A stretch of DNA of 6,115 bases from Rhodococcus sp. IITR03. Lineage in GTDB: Bacteria > Actinomycetota > Actinomycetes > Mycobacteriales > Mycobacteriaceae. Within the stretch, counting starts at the first letter, position 1, and each line of letters opens with the position of its first letter. Under the pieces are notes generated by a model, which was not told the origin of the DNA, did not search any database, and saw only the letters and a program-made list of their open reading frames with translations. The position numbers and the translations under genes were made by a program. This document shows, piece by piece, positions 1 through 6,115 of this stretch. The stretch spans positions 2,027,271 through 2,033,385 of the forward strand of contig LATQ01000001.1 in assembly GCA_001017865.1 (NCBI GenBank). The letters run 5' to 3'.

Positions 1-669
1 GCCGCGACGAGACAGGCCGCGGCGGTCGCGCCGCGTTGATCGCGCCCATGAGCGTCACCGCCACGGCGGACTGCGCGGCGAGCCGGCGGGCCGAGCCGGG
101 ATTCGGCGTGTTCAGATACCGCACCAGCGGTAGCAGCACCCACGGCGCCAGCATCATCGGATGTGCTTCCGACGAGATGGAACCGAGCGTCGTGAGGACG
201 CGCGGGGACAGCACGAACACCGTCGCCGCGATCAGGCGGGAGCTACGGCTCCCGATGCCGAGGGCTTCGGCGAGGCGGACGAGGCCCCAGAATCCGGCGA
301 CGAGCAGCAGCACCCACCACACCCGCTGGGTGATCCACGGGGGAATGTGCAGAAGTTGACCCGCGGCGAAGAACGAGCCGTGCGGGAAGAAGTAGCCGTA
401 CGCCTGGTTCTGCACCTGCCCGAGCGGCGCCACACTGCTCCATTGGTGAGCGGCGCGCGTGAGGAATCCGATCGGGTTCTGCGTCAGGTCGTACTTGGTG
501 TCGGCGACGACCAGGCCCGGAACCTGGGCGAAGGACAGGATCACCGCCACCGCGGCGACTGCGTACAGCCACCGGCGGGACAGCGGTTCGGCGGACGGGA
601 GCTCCGTCTCGCTCGGTACGTGCGTGAACTCGAAGCGTTGCCGGCGCCGTCAGCGGCTGCCGTACTCAA
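1..669 (-). CDS. aftD: Arabinofuranosyltransferase AftD, N-terminal part (partial, frameshifted)
   Basis: This is the N-terminal part of the large (about 1400 residues in M. tuberculosis) GT-C membrane arabinofuranosyltransferase that adds arabinose to arabinogalactan and lipoarabinomannan on the outer face of the membrane. The minus frame from 649 reads PLSRRWLYAV, a first membrane segment, then DTKYDLTQNPIGFL, QNQAYGYFFPHGSFF, VWWVLLLVAGFWGL, RLAEALGIGS and LSPRVLTTLGSISSE, which I recognise as AftD. The Asp-containing loop after the first membrane segment is where GT-C enzymes carry a catalytic acid. At 30-31 one base appears lost: the frame turns into Arg/Pro-rich nonsense, while the shifted frame continues as ATAAACLVA, as expected in the family. 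No ATG, GTG or TTG start exists in frame between the DUF2613 stop (650) and 551. I infer a TTG start at 669-667 with a base lost near 641-643. The gene runs off the left edge. Identity is firm, the start is not. Confidence 0.85.
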
Positions 670-823
670 CCTGGTTCAGGAGGGACGAATCGGCGTTGCC
701 ACTGCGATCGATCTGAGGGCGCGAATTCTCCTGCACAGCGGCCGTCACACCGAAGACCGCCACGGCACCGAGTACGGCACCGACGACCACGCTACCCAGG
801 CCCGGTCCCAGGAACTTCCCCAT
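650..823 (-). CDS. Small DUF2613 membrane protein (Rv0236A-like)
   Basis: A 57-residue protein of the DUF2613 family, which has no known biochemical function. It begins MGKFLGPGLGSVVVGAVLGA, with one hydrophobic segment at about residues 10-31 (a membrane anchor or uncleaved signal sequence), followed by a short polar tail ending LLNQVEYGSR, a C-terminus I recall as conserved with M. tuberculosis Rv0236A (RVEYGNRS). The ATG at 823 is chosen because a GGGGAG ribosome binding site lies 5 bases upstream (829-834) and the family starts here. The same frame is open further upstream, but that stretch is Arg-rich and unlike the family. It directly precedes aftD and probably overlaps its start, as in mycobacteria, which suggests co-expression with arabinan synthesis. 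A structural or accessory role for AftD is only a guess. Confidence 0.85.
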   Translation of the reverse strand: MGKFLGPGLGSVVVGAVLGAVAVFGVTAAVQENSRPQIDRSGNADSSLLNQVEYGSR

Positions 824-891
824 TCCGTCTCCCCATCTCCAGTGACGCAGGCAGTCATCGCCGGCCGCCACGCTGTCTATCGGTCCGCGCC

Positions 892-900
892 AAACTATCA
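892..900 (-). promoter_or_regulatory. Candidate extended -10 promoter for the DUF2613-aftD pair
   Basis: On the minus strand this reads TGATAGTTT, which fits an extended -10 element (TGN followed by TANNNT). It lies in the 140-base gap after the isochorismate synthase stop, about 70 bases before the DUF2613 start. No convincing -35 box is seen 16-18 bases upstream, which extended -10 promoters can tolerate. If real, DUF2613 and aftD could be transcribed separately from entC. A match this short can occur by chance. Confidence 0.3.
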
Positions 901-963
901 CCCCGGAAGGCGTCGGCGGACGGTGCGAGCCTCCGAGTCGATCTTCACCGTTGCCGCGGTGCG

Positions 964-2041
964 CTACACACCCAGCACGCCGAGCAGCGTGCGTAGTTTG
1001 GCGGTGGTCTCGTCGAGTTCGGCGACGGGATCGGAATCGGCCACGATGCCGCCTCCGGCCCAGGTCACGGCGCGTCGGCCGTCGGAACTGAGCTCCGCGC
1101 ACCGGATGGCGACGAACCAGTCGCCGTCGCCTGTTCGTCGCACCAGCACCGCGCCGCCGTAGAAGCGCCGGTCGCCTCGACCCGGGAGATCACGTCCAGC
1201 GCGGCCTCGGTGGGGGTGCCCGCCACGGCCGGGGTGGGGTGCAGGACGTGGGCGAGGGTGAGCGCGTCGGTGCCGGCGTCGCGGAGGGTGCCGGTGATCG
1301 GCGTGGCGAGATGCCAGACATCGGGTGTCGCGGTGAGTTCGGGCTTGTCGGGGATGTCGAGGTCGCTGCACAGCGGGGCCAATCGGGTGCGGATCCAGTC
1401 GACGACGTAACCGTGCTCGGTGAGGTTCTTGTCCGAGGTCAGCAGGTCCTCACCGGCGCGGCGGTCCTCGTCCGGATCGGCCCGGCGTGCGGCGGTCCCG
1501 GCGAGGGGACGGCACGTGACGGTGTCGCCGCGCGGCTCACGAGCAGTTCGGGGGTCGCCCCGACCAGCGTGTGACCCCAATAGCGTTCGCCCGCCGCGCT
1601 CAGGTCCAGCGCGTACGTCGCCGCGTCGGGATGGCGTTCGATCATGCGGGCCGCGAGAGCGAGCGGGTCGAGCGGTTCGTCGGCCTCGAGCGTGACCCGC
1701 CGGGCGGCGACGACCTTCTCCATCTCCCCGAGGGACATCTGCTCCACGAGCCGGCGCACCCGCTCGACGTGCACGCGGGGCAGCGGCAGTTCGGCGGAGA
1801 TCCGCACCGGCGGCAGGTCCGACAGGTCGGGAGGGGCCTGCCACGGGCCGTCGACGATCTCGACGTCGTCGGGCTGCGCGAGGGCCACCGGACGGTGCCG
1901 CGAGAACGGCAGTGCACCGACGACGATCGTCGCCTTACCGCTGCGGAGTGCCTGCGTGGCGGAGTGGACGTCGTCGAAGAACCGGCGGGTGCCGGTGGCG
2001 TGCACCGAGCGTTCGGCGCGCGAGAGCAGGAATCCGTCCAT
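964..2041 (-). CDS. entC: Isochorismate synthase (MenF/EntC family), two frameshifts
   Basis: This enzyme converts chorismate to isochorismate in the cytoplasm, the first step toward menaquinone or salicylate/catecholate siderophores. The restored protein is about 359 residues, close to M. tuberculosis EntC. The first frame (residues 1-170) holds GEMEKVVAARR with the expected active-site Lys109, then GHTLVGATPELLVSR. The second frame holds CRPLAGTAAR, GEDLLTSDKNLTEHGYVVDW (with the Glu of the metal-binding region) and HPTPAVAGTP, which separates isochorismate synthases from anthranilate and aminodeoxychorismate synthases. The third holds RRFYGGAVLVRR, FVAIRCAEL and AGGGIVADSDPVAELDET. One base is missing near 1531-1535 (after Arg170) and another near 1175 (a GAGGGC collapsed to GAGGC). 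Both are simple losses, so I regard the gene as functional in the organism. The ATG at 2041 follows the stress protein by 55 bases. Whether it serves quinone or siderophore synthesis cannot be told from here. Confidence 0.88.
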
Positions 2042-2096
2042 GGTGGATCGACAATATCCCTGCCCGCACCCGGCGCCGGTGACCCGGTACGGGGCG

Positions 2097-2564
2097 TCAG
2101 CGACCCGGCGGCACGATCAGGACCGGCCGGTGACTGTGCCGGAGCACGTGATCGGCCACCGACGACTGCAACAGCGACCGCAGACCGGTGGTGCCGCGGG
2201 TGCCGGTGACGATGATGTCGACGTCCAGCTCGTCGGCGGCCTCGATGATCGCCGACCACACCGCGTTGACGACCTCGACGGTGCGGCCCTCGGCGTGCAG
2301 ACCTACCGAGCGTGCCATCTCGAGACCCTCGTCGTTGGTGATGCGGGCGTCGGACAGGGCGACGTCCTCGCTGTCCTCGTCGGGCACCCAGTCGGGTTGC
2401 ATGACACCGGACAGGCCGGACATGCGGGCGGCCTGCCGGACCATCGGCTCCCAGGCGGTGACGACGACGGCGCGGCACGACTCGAGGAAACGACCCGCAT
2501 ACTGCACGGCACGCTTCGAGTTCTCGGAACCGTCGTAGGCGATGAGGATCAGATCTGCGCCCAC
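2097..2564 (-). CDS. Universal stress protein (single UspA domain)
   Basis: A 155-residue cytoplasmic protein with one UspA fold. It starts MGADLILIAYDGSENSKRAV, with the conserved Asp of the first strand (Asp11), and ends HRPVLIVPPGR. The nucleotide-binding motif G-2x-G-9x-G-[ST] is at residues 121-135 (GTRGTTGLRSLLQSS), with the last Gly replaced by Ser134. ATP binding is therefore likely but not certain. I chose the GTG at 2564 because an AGGGGG ribosome binding site (2571-2576) lies 6 bases upstream and the UspA strand starts directly after it. An upstream in-frame ATG at 2603 would add 13 residues unlike the family and overlaps a candidate -10 box. It is the first gene of a minus-strand run leading to entC and is divergent from lpqI. 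The specific stress it answers is unknown. Confidence 0.88.
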   Translation of the reverse strand: MGADLILIAYDGSENSKRAVQYAGRFLESCRAVVVTAWEPMVRQAARMSGLSGVMQPDWVPDEDSEDVALSDARITNDEGLEMARSVGLHAEGRTVEVVNAVWSAIIEAADELDVDIIVTGTRGTTGLRSLLQSSVADHVLRHSHRPVLIVPPGR

Positions 2565-2601
2565 CGCGTACCCCCTGGGTCGGATTCGGATGCTCGGGTG
2601 C

Positions 2602-2607
2602 ACCTTA
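2602..2607 (-). promoter_or_regulatory. Candidate -10 box for the universal stress protein gene
   Basis: The minus strand reads TAAGGT (TANNNT), placing transcription start about 30 bases before the GTG start at 2564, with the AGGGGG ribosome binding site in the leader. No good -35 is visible. The bases just upstream, GGGTTA, loosely recall a stress sigma factor -10 (GGGTA), but no matching -35 is found at the right distance, so I do not claim it. Confidence 0.28.
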
Positions 2608-2664
2608 ACCCGCCGGAGCGTCCCTGGGGGAGGTTCGAGCTGTGGGTCTTCGAGGTTCGTCCGC

Positions 2665-2678
2665 TACCGTCGGCACCA
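2665..2678 (+). promoter_or_regulatory. Candidate -10 box for lpqI implying a leaderless mRNA
   Basis: TACCGT at 2665-2670 fits the actinobacterial TANNNT -10 box. Seven bases separate it from the ATG at 2678, so transcription would begin at or beside the start codon. There is no ribosome binding site immediately before this ATG, which agrees with a leaderless transcript, a common arrangement in Mycobacteriales. The -35 region is not recognisable. Confidence 0.38.
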
Positions 2679-3867
2679 TGCGGATCCGTCACACTGTCGC
2701 CGCCGTGCTCGCGGTCGCCCTCACCACCGCGGGATGCGGTTCGTCCGATTCGGGCGGCGACGACCCGGTCGAGACGACGTCGAGCCCGGCGCCCGCCTCG
2801 TCCGACACCGCGCCCGCCTCGTCCACCACCACGACCACCGAGGCGACCGCGGCCGCGACGTCGGCGACCTGCGGCGACGATCTGCTCGCCCGGCTGACGC
2901 TGCGGCAGAAGCTCGCCCAGTTGCTCAACGTCGGAGTCACCGGAGCCGCCGACGCGCAGACCATCGTCGAATCCGAGCAGATCGGCGGCATCTTCATCGG
3001 CAGCTGGACCGACGCGTCGATGCTCACCGACGGTCTCGTGCCGCAGGTGGCCGCGCAGAGCGCATTGCCGCTCATGGTCACGATCGACGAGGAGGGCGGC
3101 CGCGTGTCGCGCGTGGGCGACCTGTTCGGACCCGATCCGTCCGCGCGGGCGACGGCGCAGACGATGACGGTCGACGAGACCTACCGGATGGCGTTCGAAC
3201 GCGGACAGGAACTGAAGTCGCTGGGCATCACCGTCGACTTCGCGCCGGACGTCGACGTGAGCAGCCAGCCCGACGACTCCGTCATCGGCGACCGTTCGTT
3301 CTCCGACGATCCCGAGGTCGTCACGCAGTACGCCGGCGCCTATGCGCGAGGACTGATCGACGCCGGAATCATGCCGGTGCTCAAGCACTTCCCGGGTCAC
3401 GGCTCGGCCTCCGGTGATTCGCACACCGGTGCCGTGACGACCCCGCCGATCGAGCAACTGCAGCAGAGCGATCTCGTGCCGTACCGCAGCCTGGTCTCGC
3501 CCGAGGTGGGCGTCATGCTCGGTCACCTCGACGTGCCGGGTCTGACCGGCGGGCTGCCCGCGAGCATCAGCCCGGCAGCGGTGGACCTGCTCCGCTCGGG
3601 TGCCTACGGCGGCCCCGCCTTCGGCGGCGTGATCTTCACCGACGACCTGTCGGGGATGCGCGCGATCACCGATACCTACAGCATCACCGAGCCGTCGAGG
3701 CCGCGATGGTGGCGGGCGTGAACCAGGCACTGTGGCTGACCACCGACGAGGTGCCCGCCGTGCTCGACCATCTCGAGCAGGTCGTCGCCGAGGGCACGCT
3801 CTCACCGGAATGGGTCGACGAGTCGGTACGGACCGTGACACGCGCGAAGGGCGCCCTGGACTGCTGA
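2678..3867 (+). CDS. lpqI: Lipoprotein GH3 beta-N-acetylglucosaminidase LpqI (frameshifted)
   Basis: A cell-envelope glycoside hydrolase family 3 enzyme (NagZ type) expected to release N-acetylglucosamine from muropeptides during wall recycling. A lipoprotein signal peptide (MRIRHTVAAVLAVALTTAGC) ends in the lipobox TAGC with the modified Cys at residue 20. A Ser/Thr/Ala/Asp-rich linker follows to about residue 65. The GH3 domain begins near LTLRQKLAQLLNVG and contains TIDEEGGRVSR, the NagZ motif KHFPGHGSASGDSHTG (residues 236-251, with the Asp/His dyad Asp247/His249) and FTDDLSGM with the nucleophile Asp pair (322-323). After Glu338 (3689-3691) one G is missing (GAGGCC read as GAGCC). Without it the protein ends early at 3721; with it the protein continues VEAAMVAGVNQALWL to a stop at 3865-3867, giving 396 residues (LpqI is about 388). 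A GTG at 2642 is rejected because it would bury the signal peptide. Confidence 0.9.
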
Positions 3868-3882
3868 AATGTCGCAGGTTGC

Positions 3883-3910
3883 TTCGACCACAGGCTTCCT
3901 ACCGTAGAGT
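3883..3910 (+). promoter_or_regulatory. Candidate promoter for the TetR regulator gene
   Basis: In the 75-base gap after lpqI, TTCGAC (3883-3888) and TAGAGT (3905-3910) are separated by 16 bases. An overlapping alternative -10 is TACCGT (3900-3905). The small inverted repeat CTAC-C-GTAG (3899-3907) sits on these boxes, where an autoregulating TetR protein might bind, but its arms are only 4 bases long. No terminator separates lpqI from the regulator, so read-through is possible too. Confidence 0.3.
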
Positions 3911-3942
3911 AAGAAATTCATTCGAGGAGTCCGGGAGGAGTC

Positions 3943-4551
3943 ATGGCGGGCGGAACCAAGCGACTGCCGCGTGCGGTCCGCGAGCAACAGATGCTGGACG
4001 CCGCCGTCGAAGTGTTCTCCGAGCACGGTTTCCACAACACGTCCATGGACGCCATCGCAGCGCGGGCGTCGATCTCGAAGCCGATGCTCTACCTGTACTA
4101 CGGGTCGAAGGACGAGTTGTTCGCGGCGTGCATCGCCCGCGAGGGACAGCGGTTCGTCGAGGCGCTCACACCGGCGGGTGATCCCACCCTCGCCCCGCGT
4201 GAACAACTGCGGGTCGCGCTCGAGTCGTTCCTCGGCTTCGTCGACGAGCACCGGCCGTCGTGGATGGTCCTCTATCGTCAGGCGCTGTCGCAGCAGGCCT
4301 TCGCGCCCCAGGTGCAGGGCAGCCGCGACCGGCTGATCGAACTCACCGCGCATCTGCTCGAATCGAGCACGCGCGATCCGGAACCCGACACGAACTTCAC
4401 GATCATGGCCGTCGCGCTCGTCGGTGCCGGTGAGGCCGTCGCCGACCGCATCGCCGGCGGTGAGATCGACGTGCAGCAGGCTGCGGATCTGCTCGAGAAC
4501 CTGGCCTGGCGCGGTCTCGCGGGACGTAAGCGTTCCGACCAGATGCACTGA
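3943..4551 (+). CDS. TetR-family transcriptional regulator (Rv0238-like)
   Basis: A 202-residue TetR-family DNA-binding repressor. The N-terminal TetR domain (about residues 13-60) contains the family signature: MLDAAVEVFSEHGFHNTSMD, then helix-turn-helix residues about 34-53 (IAARASISKPMLYLYY) and GSKDELFAACI. The C-terminal half is helical and would hold the ligand pocket and dimer face. The ligand is not evident. The start is supported by GGAGG at 3934-3938, 4 bases before the ATG; a second purine run, GAGGAG, lies at 3924-3929. This gene is intact. It lies between lpqI (same strand) and the convergent fabG4-htdX pair, matching Rv0238 in M. tuberculosis. Plausible targets are its own promoter and the adjacent fatty acid genes, but nothing in the sequence proves either. 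Confidence 0.92.
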   Translation: MAGGTKRLPRAVREQQMLDAAVEVFSEHGFHNTSMDAIAARASISKPMLYLYYGSKDELFAACIAREGQRFVEALTPAGDPTLAPREQLRVALESFLGFVDEHRPSWMVLYRQALSQQAFAPQVQGSRDRLIELTAHLLESSTRDPEPDTNFTIMAVALVGAGEAVADRIAGGEIDVQQAADLLENLAWRGLAGRKRSDQMH

Positions 4552-4598
4552 TTCTTCTCGCCGGGAATGCTTCGGCCGCAAGGATATTCACACAAGGG

Positions 4599-4642
4599 TT
4601 CGGGCGGGCGGAACGCCCCCATCGCGTCCCGTCCCGCCCGAA
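4599..4642. terminator. Hairpin between convergent genes, candidate bidirectional terminator
   Basis: A perfect 10-base inverted repeat, TTCGGGCGGG (4599-4608) and CCCGCCCGAA (4633-4642), encloses a 24-base loop. It lies in the 109-base gap between the TetR stop (4551) and the htdX stop (4661), where both transcripts end. A smaller alternative hairpin GGGCG-GAA-CGCCC (4606-4618) shares its left arm. No clear U-run follows on either strand, as is common for terminators in GC-rich actinobacteria. Confidence 0.55.
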
Positions 4643-4660
4643 ATCTCGGTTGTTCCCGTC

Positions 4661-5517
4661 CTACCGCAGCGTGGCGGTCAAGTGCGGGTACTGCTTCTTC
4701 GGATGCCGCAGTGCCAGATCCCACCCGTCGGCGACGTGCTGCGCGTACAGGCTCAGCGACGACGGCAACAGCACCGGCTTCCCGAACCGCACCGCGTAGG
4801 TCACCTTGCCGGGAATCCGCCCCTCGACTGCCGACAGGGTGGCCGCCGCGCTCCACATGCCGTGGGCGATGGTCTTCGGAAATCCGAAGGCTTGGCACCC
4901 AGGGTCGAGACGTGGATCGGGTTGCGGTCACCGGAGACCGCCGCGTAGCGGTCGATGACCTTCTGGTCGACCCGCAGCGTGGAGGTGGGGGCCAGGGGGA
5001 TCTCCTCCTCCTTCGGCTCCGGCTTGGGCTGACCCGACAGCGACGTGCGCTGCTGGTGCAGGAAGGTCGACGTCTGCCGCCACACCAGCTCGCGTCCGAC
5101 GTTGACCTCGCTGACGAGATCGACGAGCAGGCCCTTACGGTGTTCGCGCATGTTCTCCGCGTGCACCGCGATGTCGAGCGGCTCGGTGACCGAGATCGGC
5201 CGGAACTGCTCGATCACGTTCTCGGCGTGCACCGAACCGACGGCGGCGAACGGAAAGCCCTTCGACACCATCAGTTTCATCACGAGCGGGAACGTGAGGA
5301 CGAACGGATAGGTCAGCGGCAGGCTGTCGCCGAACCGCAATCCGCACACCTTGGTGTACTCGGCGAGATCGTCGGGATCGACCTTCAGCGACCGCAGGAC
5401 CAGGACGTCGTCGGGCAGGCTGTCGCCCGAGGCGCCCACGACGGGCAGTGCCCCGAGCACGGCCCGGCTGTAGATGTCGAAGGTCGACGGCAGCGAGGGC
5501 AGTTCGATCCGTGCCAT
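4661..5517 (-). CDS. htdX: (R)-3-hydroxyacyl thioester dehydratase HtdX, MaoC/hotdog fold (frameshifted)
   Basis: A double-hotdog hydratase/dehydratase of fatty acid metabolism that interconverts (R)-3-hydroxyacyl and trans-2-enoyl thioesters. The restored length is 285 residues (M. tuberculosis HtdX is about 280). The N-terminal half includes RFGDSLPLTYPFVLTFPLVM and a MaoC-like N-terminal hotdog. The C-terminal half holds the hydratase 2 motif SGDRNPIH with catalytic Asp197 and His202, followed by GAKAFGFPKTIAHGMW once the lesion is mended. The missing base is just after Lys209 (4891): AAGGCC is read as AAGCC, which breaks the gene in its active-site motif. The remaining frame gives GKVTYAVRFGKPVLLPSSLS and ends HLTATLR at 4661. 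The ATG at 5517 directly follows the fabG4 stop (TAGATG), so the two genes are almost certainly translationally coupled and act in the same pathway. Confidence 0.9.
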
Positions 5518-6115
5518 CTAGGCCCCCAGCATGGACTGGCCGCACACGCGCACGACCTGCCCGGTCACGGCGCTCGACGCGGGTTCGCGAACCACGCGAC
5601 GGTCTCGGCGACGTCGACGGTCTCGCCGCCCTGCTGCAGCGAACTCATCAGGCGGCCGGCCTCGCGGGTGGCGACCGGGATCGCGGCCGTCATGGCGGTC
5701 TCGATGAAGCCCGGAGCGACGGCGTTGACGGTGATCTTCTTGTCGGCGAGCGCCTCGCTGGTCGCCTGGACGAGGCCGATGACACCGGCCTTCGAGGCGC
5801 CGTAGTTGGTCTGGCCGCGGTTACCGGCGATACCGGCGATCGACGACACGTCGATGACCCGGCCGCCCTCCTTCAGCGCGCCCTTCTCGACGAGCACGTC
5901 GGTGATCTTCTGCGGGGCGATCAGGTTCACACCCATCACGGCGTTCCAGCGGGCGGCGTCCATGTTGACGAGCAGCTTGTCGCGGGTGATGCCGGCGTTG
6001 TGGACGATGATGTCGGCGCCGCCGTGACGCTCGAGCAGGTGCGCGGCGAGCTTCTCGCCGGCGTCGGGGGCGGTGACGTCGAGCGCGAAGGCGGTGCCGC
6101 CGACCTTGTTGGCGG
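5518..6115 (-). CDS. fabG4: 3-oxoacyl-thioester reductase FabG4, C-terminal part (partial, frameshifted)
   Basis: A short-chain dehydrogenase/reductase that reduces 3-oxoacyl thioesters to (R)-3-hydroxyacyl forms, the substrates of the HtdX reaction. Only the last 198 or so residues are in the window; M. tuberculosis FabG4 is about 454 residues. Visible in order are [20 protein letters not shown], the HNAG motif, [11 protein letters not shown] with the catalytic Ser, NYGASKAG with the catalytic Tyr-x-x-x-Lys, [20 protein letters not shown], and VAWFANP. After this Pro one base is missing near 5580 (CCGGCG read as CCGCG), giving a false stop at 5565. The mended frame reads [20 protein letters not shown] and stops with TAG at 5520-5518, touching the htdX ATG. 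The assignment to FabG4 rather than another FabG rests on its pairing with htdX and the gene order; the N-terminal domain that would settle it lies beyond the right edge. Confidence 0.88.

Noticed and set aside
161..1162. A 333-codon plus-strand open frame
   Set aside because: It lies antisense to aftD, DUF2613 and the end of entC, its translation is low-complexity and Arg/Glu/His-rich, and it matches no family. It is a GC-rich shadow frame.
964..2041. Programmed ribosomal frameshifting in entC
   Set aside because: No slippery sequence is evident at either site, two shifts would be needed, and unrelated neighbours show the same type of one-base loss, so sequence error explains it better.
1644..2897. 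A 417-codon plus-strand open frame
   Set aside because: It is antisense to entC and the stress protein, then runs into the lpqI signal peptide in the wrong frame, ending in Arg/Pro repeats. The real genes explain this DNA.
2549..3841. A 430-codon minus-strand open frame opposite lpqI
   Set aside because: The translation is Arg/Gly-rich with no recognisable domain, while lpqI on the plus strand has a lipobox and full GH3 motifs. It is long only because stops are rare in GC-rich DNA.
3899..3907. CTAC-C-GTAG as a TetR operator
   Set aside because: The arms are only 4 bases and do not extend outward; TetR operators are normally longer. It is mentioned only as overlapping a possible promoter.
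4567..5805. A 412-codon plus-strand open frame
   Set aside because: It is antisense to htdX and the end of fabG4, with no family features.
1..6115. tRNA or rRNA genes, CRISPR arrays, insertion sequences, attachment sites, long repeats
   Set aside because: I looked for these and saw none. All stretches longer than 150 bases are accounted for by protein genes, and the gaps are short.

Overview
This GC-rich window (strong G/C preference at third codon positions) looks like chromosomal DNA from a mycolic-acid-containing actinobacterium (Mycobacteriales), most likely Rhodococcus or a close relative. The gene content and order are recalled to match the Mycobacterium tuberculosis block Rv0236c to Rv0242c: aftD, a small DUF2613 gene (Rv0236A), lpqI, a TetR regulator (Rv0238), htdX and fabG4. 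Two genes not found there in M. tuberculosis, an isochorismate synthase and a universal stress protein, lie between the DUF2613 gene and lpqI. The vapBC24 pair found there between the TetR gene and htdX is absent. The genus is inferred, not proven.

Layout. From the left, four genes run on the minus strand. In transcription order they are the universal stress protein (2564-2097), isochorismate synthase (2041-964), DUF2613 small membrane protein (823-650) and the N-terminal part of AftD (about 669 to the left edge). Divergent from these, on the plus strand, are the lipoprotein LpqI (2678-3867) and a TetR regulator (3943-4551). After a hairpin between convergent genes (4599-4642), two minus-strand genes abut exactly: fabG4 (right edge to 5518) and htdX (5517-4661).

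Function. AftD builds arabinan of the cell wall. LpqI is a GH3 beta-N-acetylglucosaminidase of wall recycling. FabG4 and HtdX are the ketoreductase and hydratase of a fatty acyl chain-modification cycle. Isochorismate synthase feeds menaquinone or a salicylate/catecholate siderophore. The region is therefore mostly envelope and lipid housekeeping. I did not find a new defence, mobile or biosynthetic system.

The most striking property is technical. Five of the eight genes (aftD, entC, lpqI, htdX, fabG4) are broken by six single-base losses, with a probable seventh at the aftD start. Adding one base at each place restores a full-length conserved protein. All are losses, and most fit shortening of a 2-3 base G or C run. 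This points to consensus sequence errors rather than real gene decay. Any automatic annotation of this window will show truncated or split genes. I describe the restored genes.
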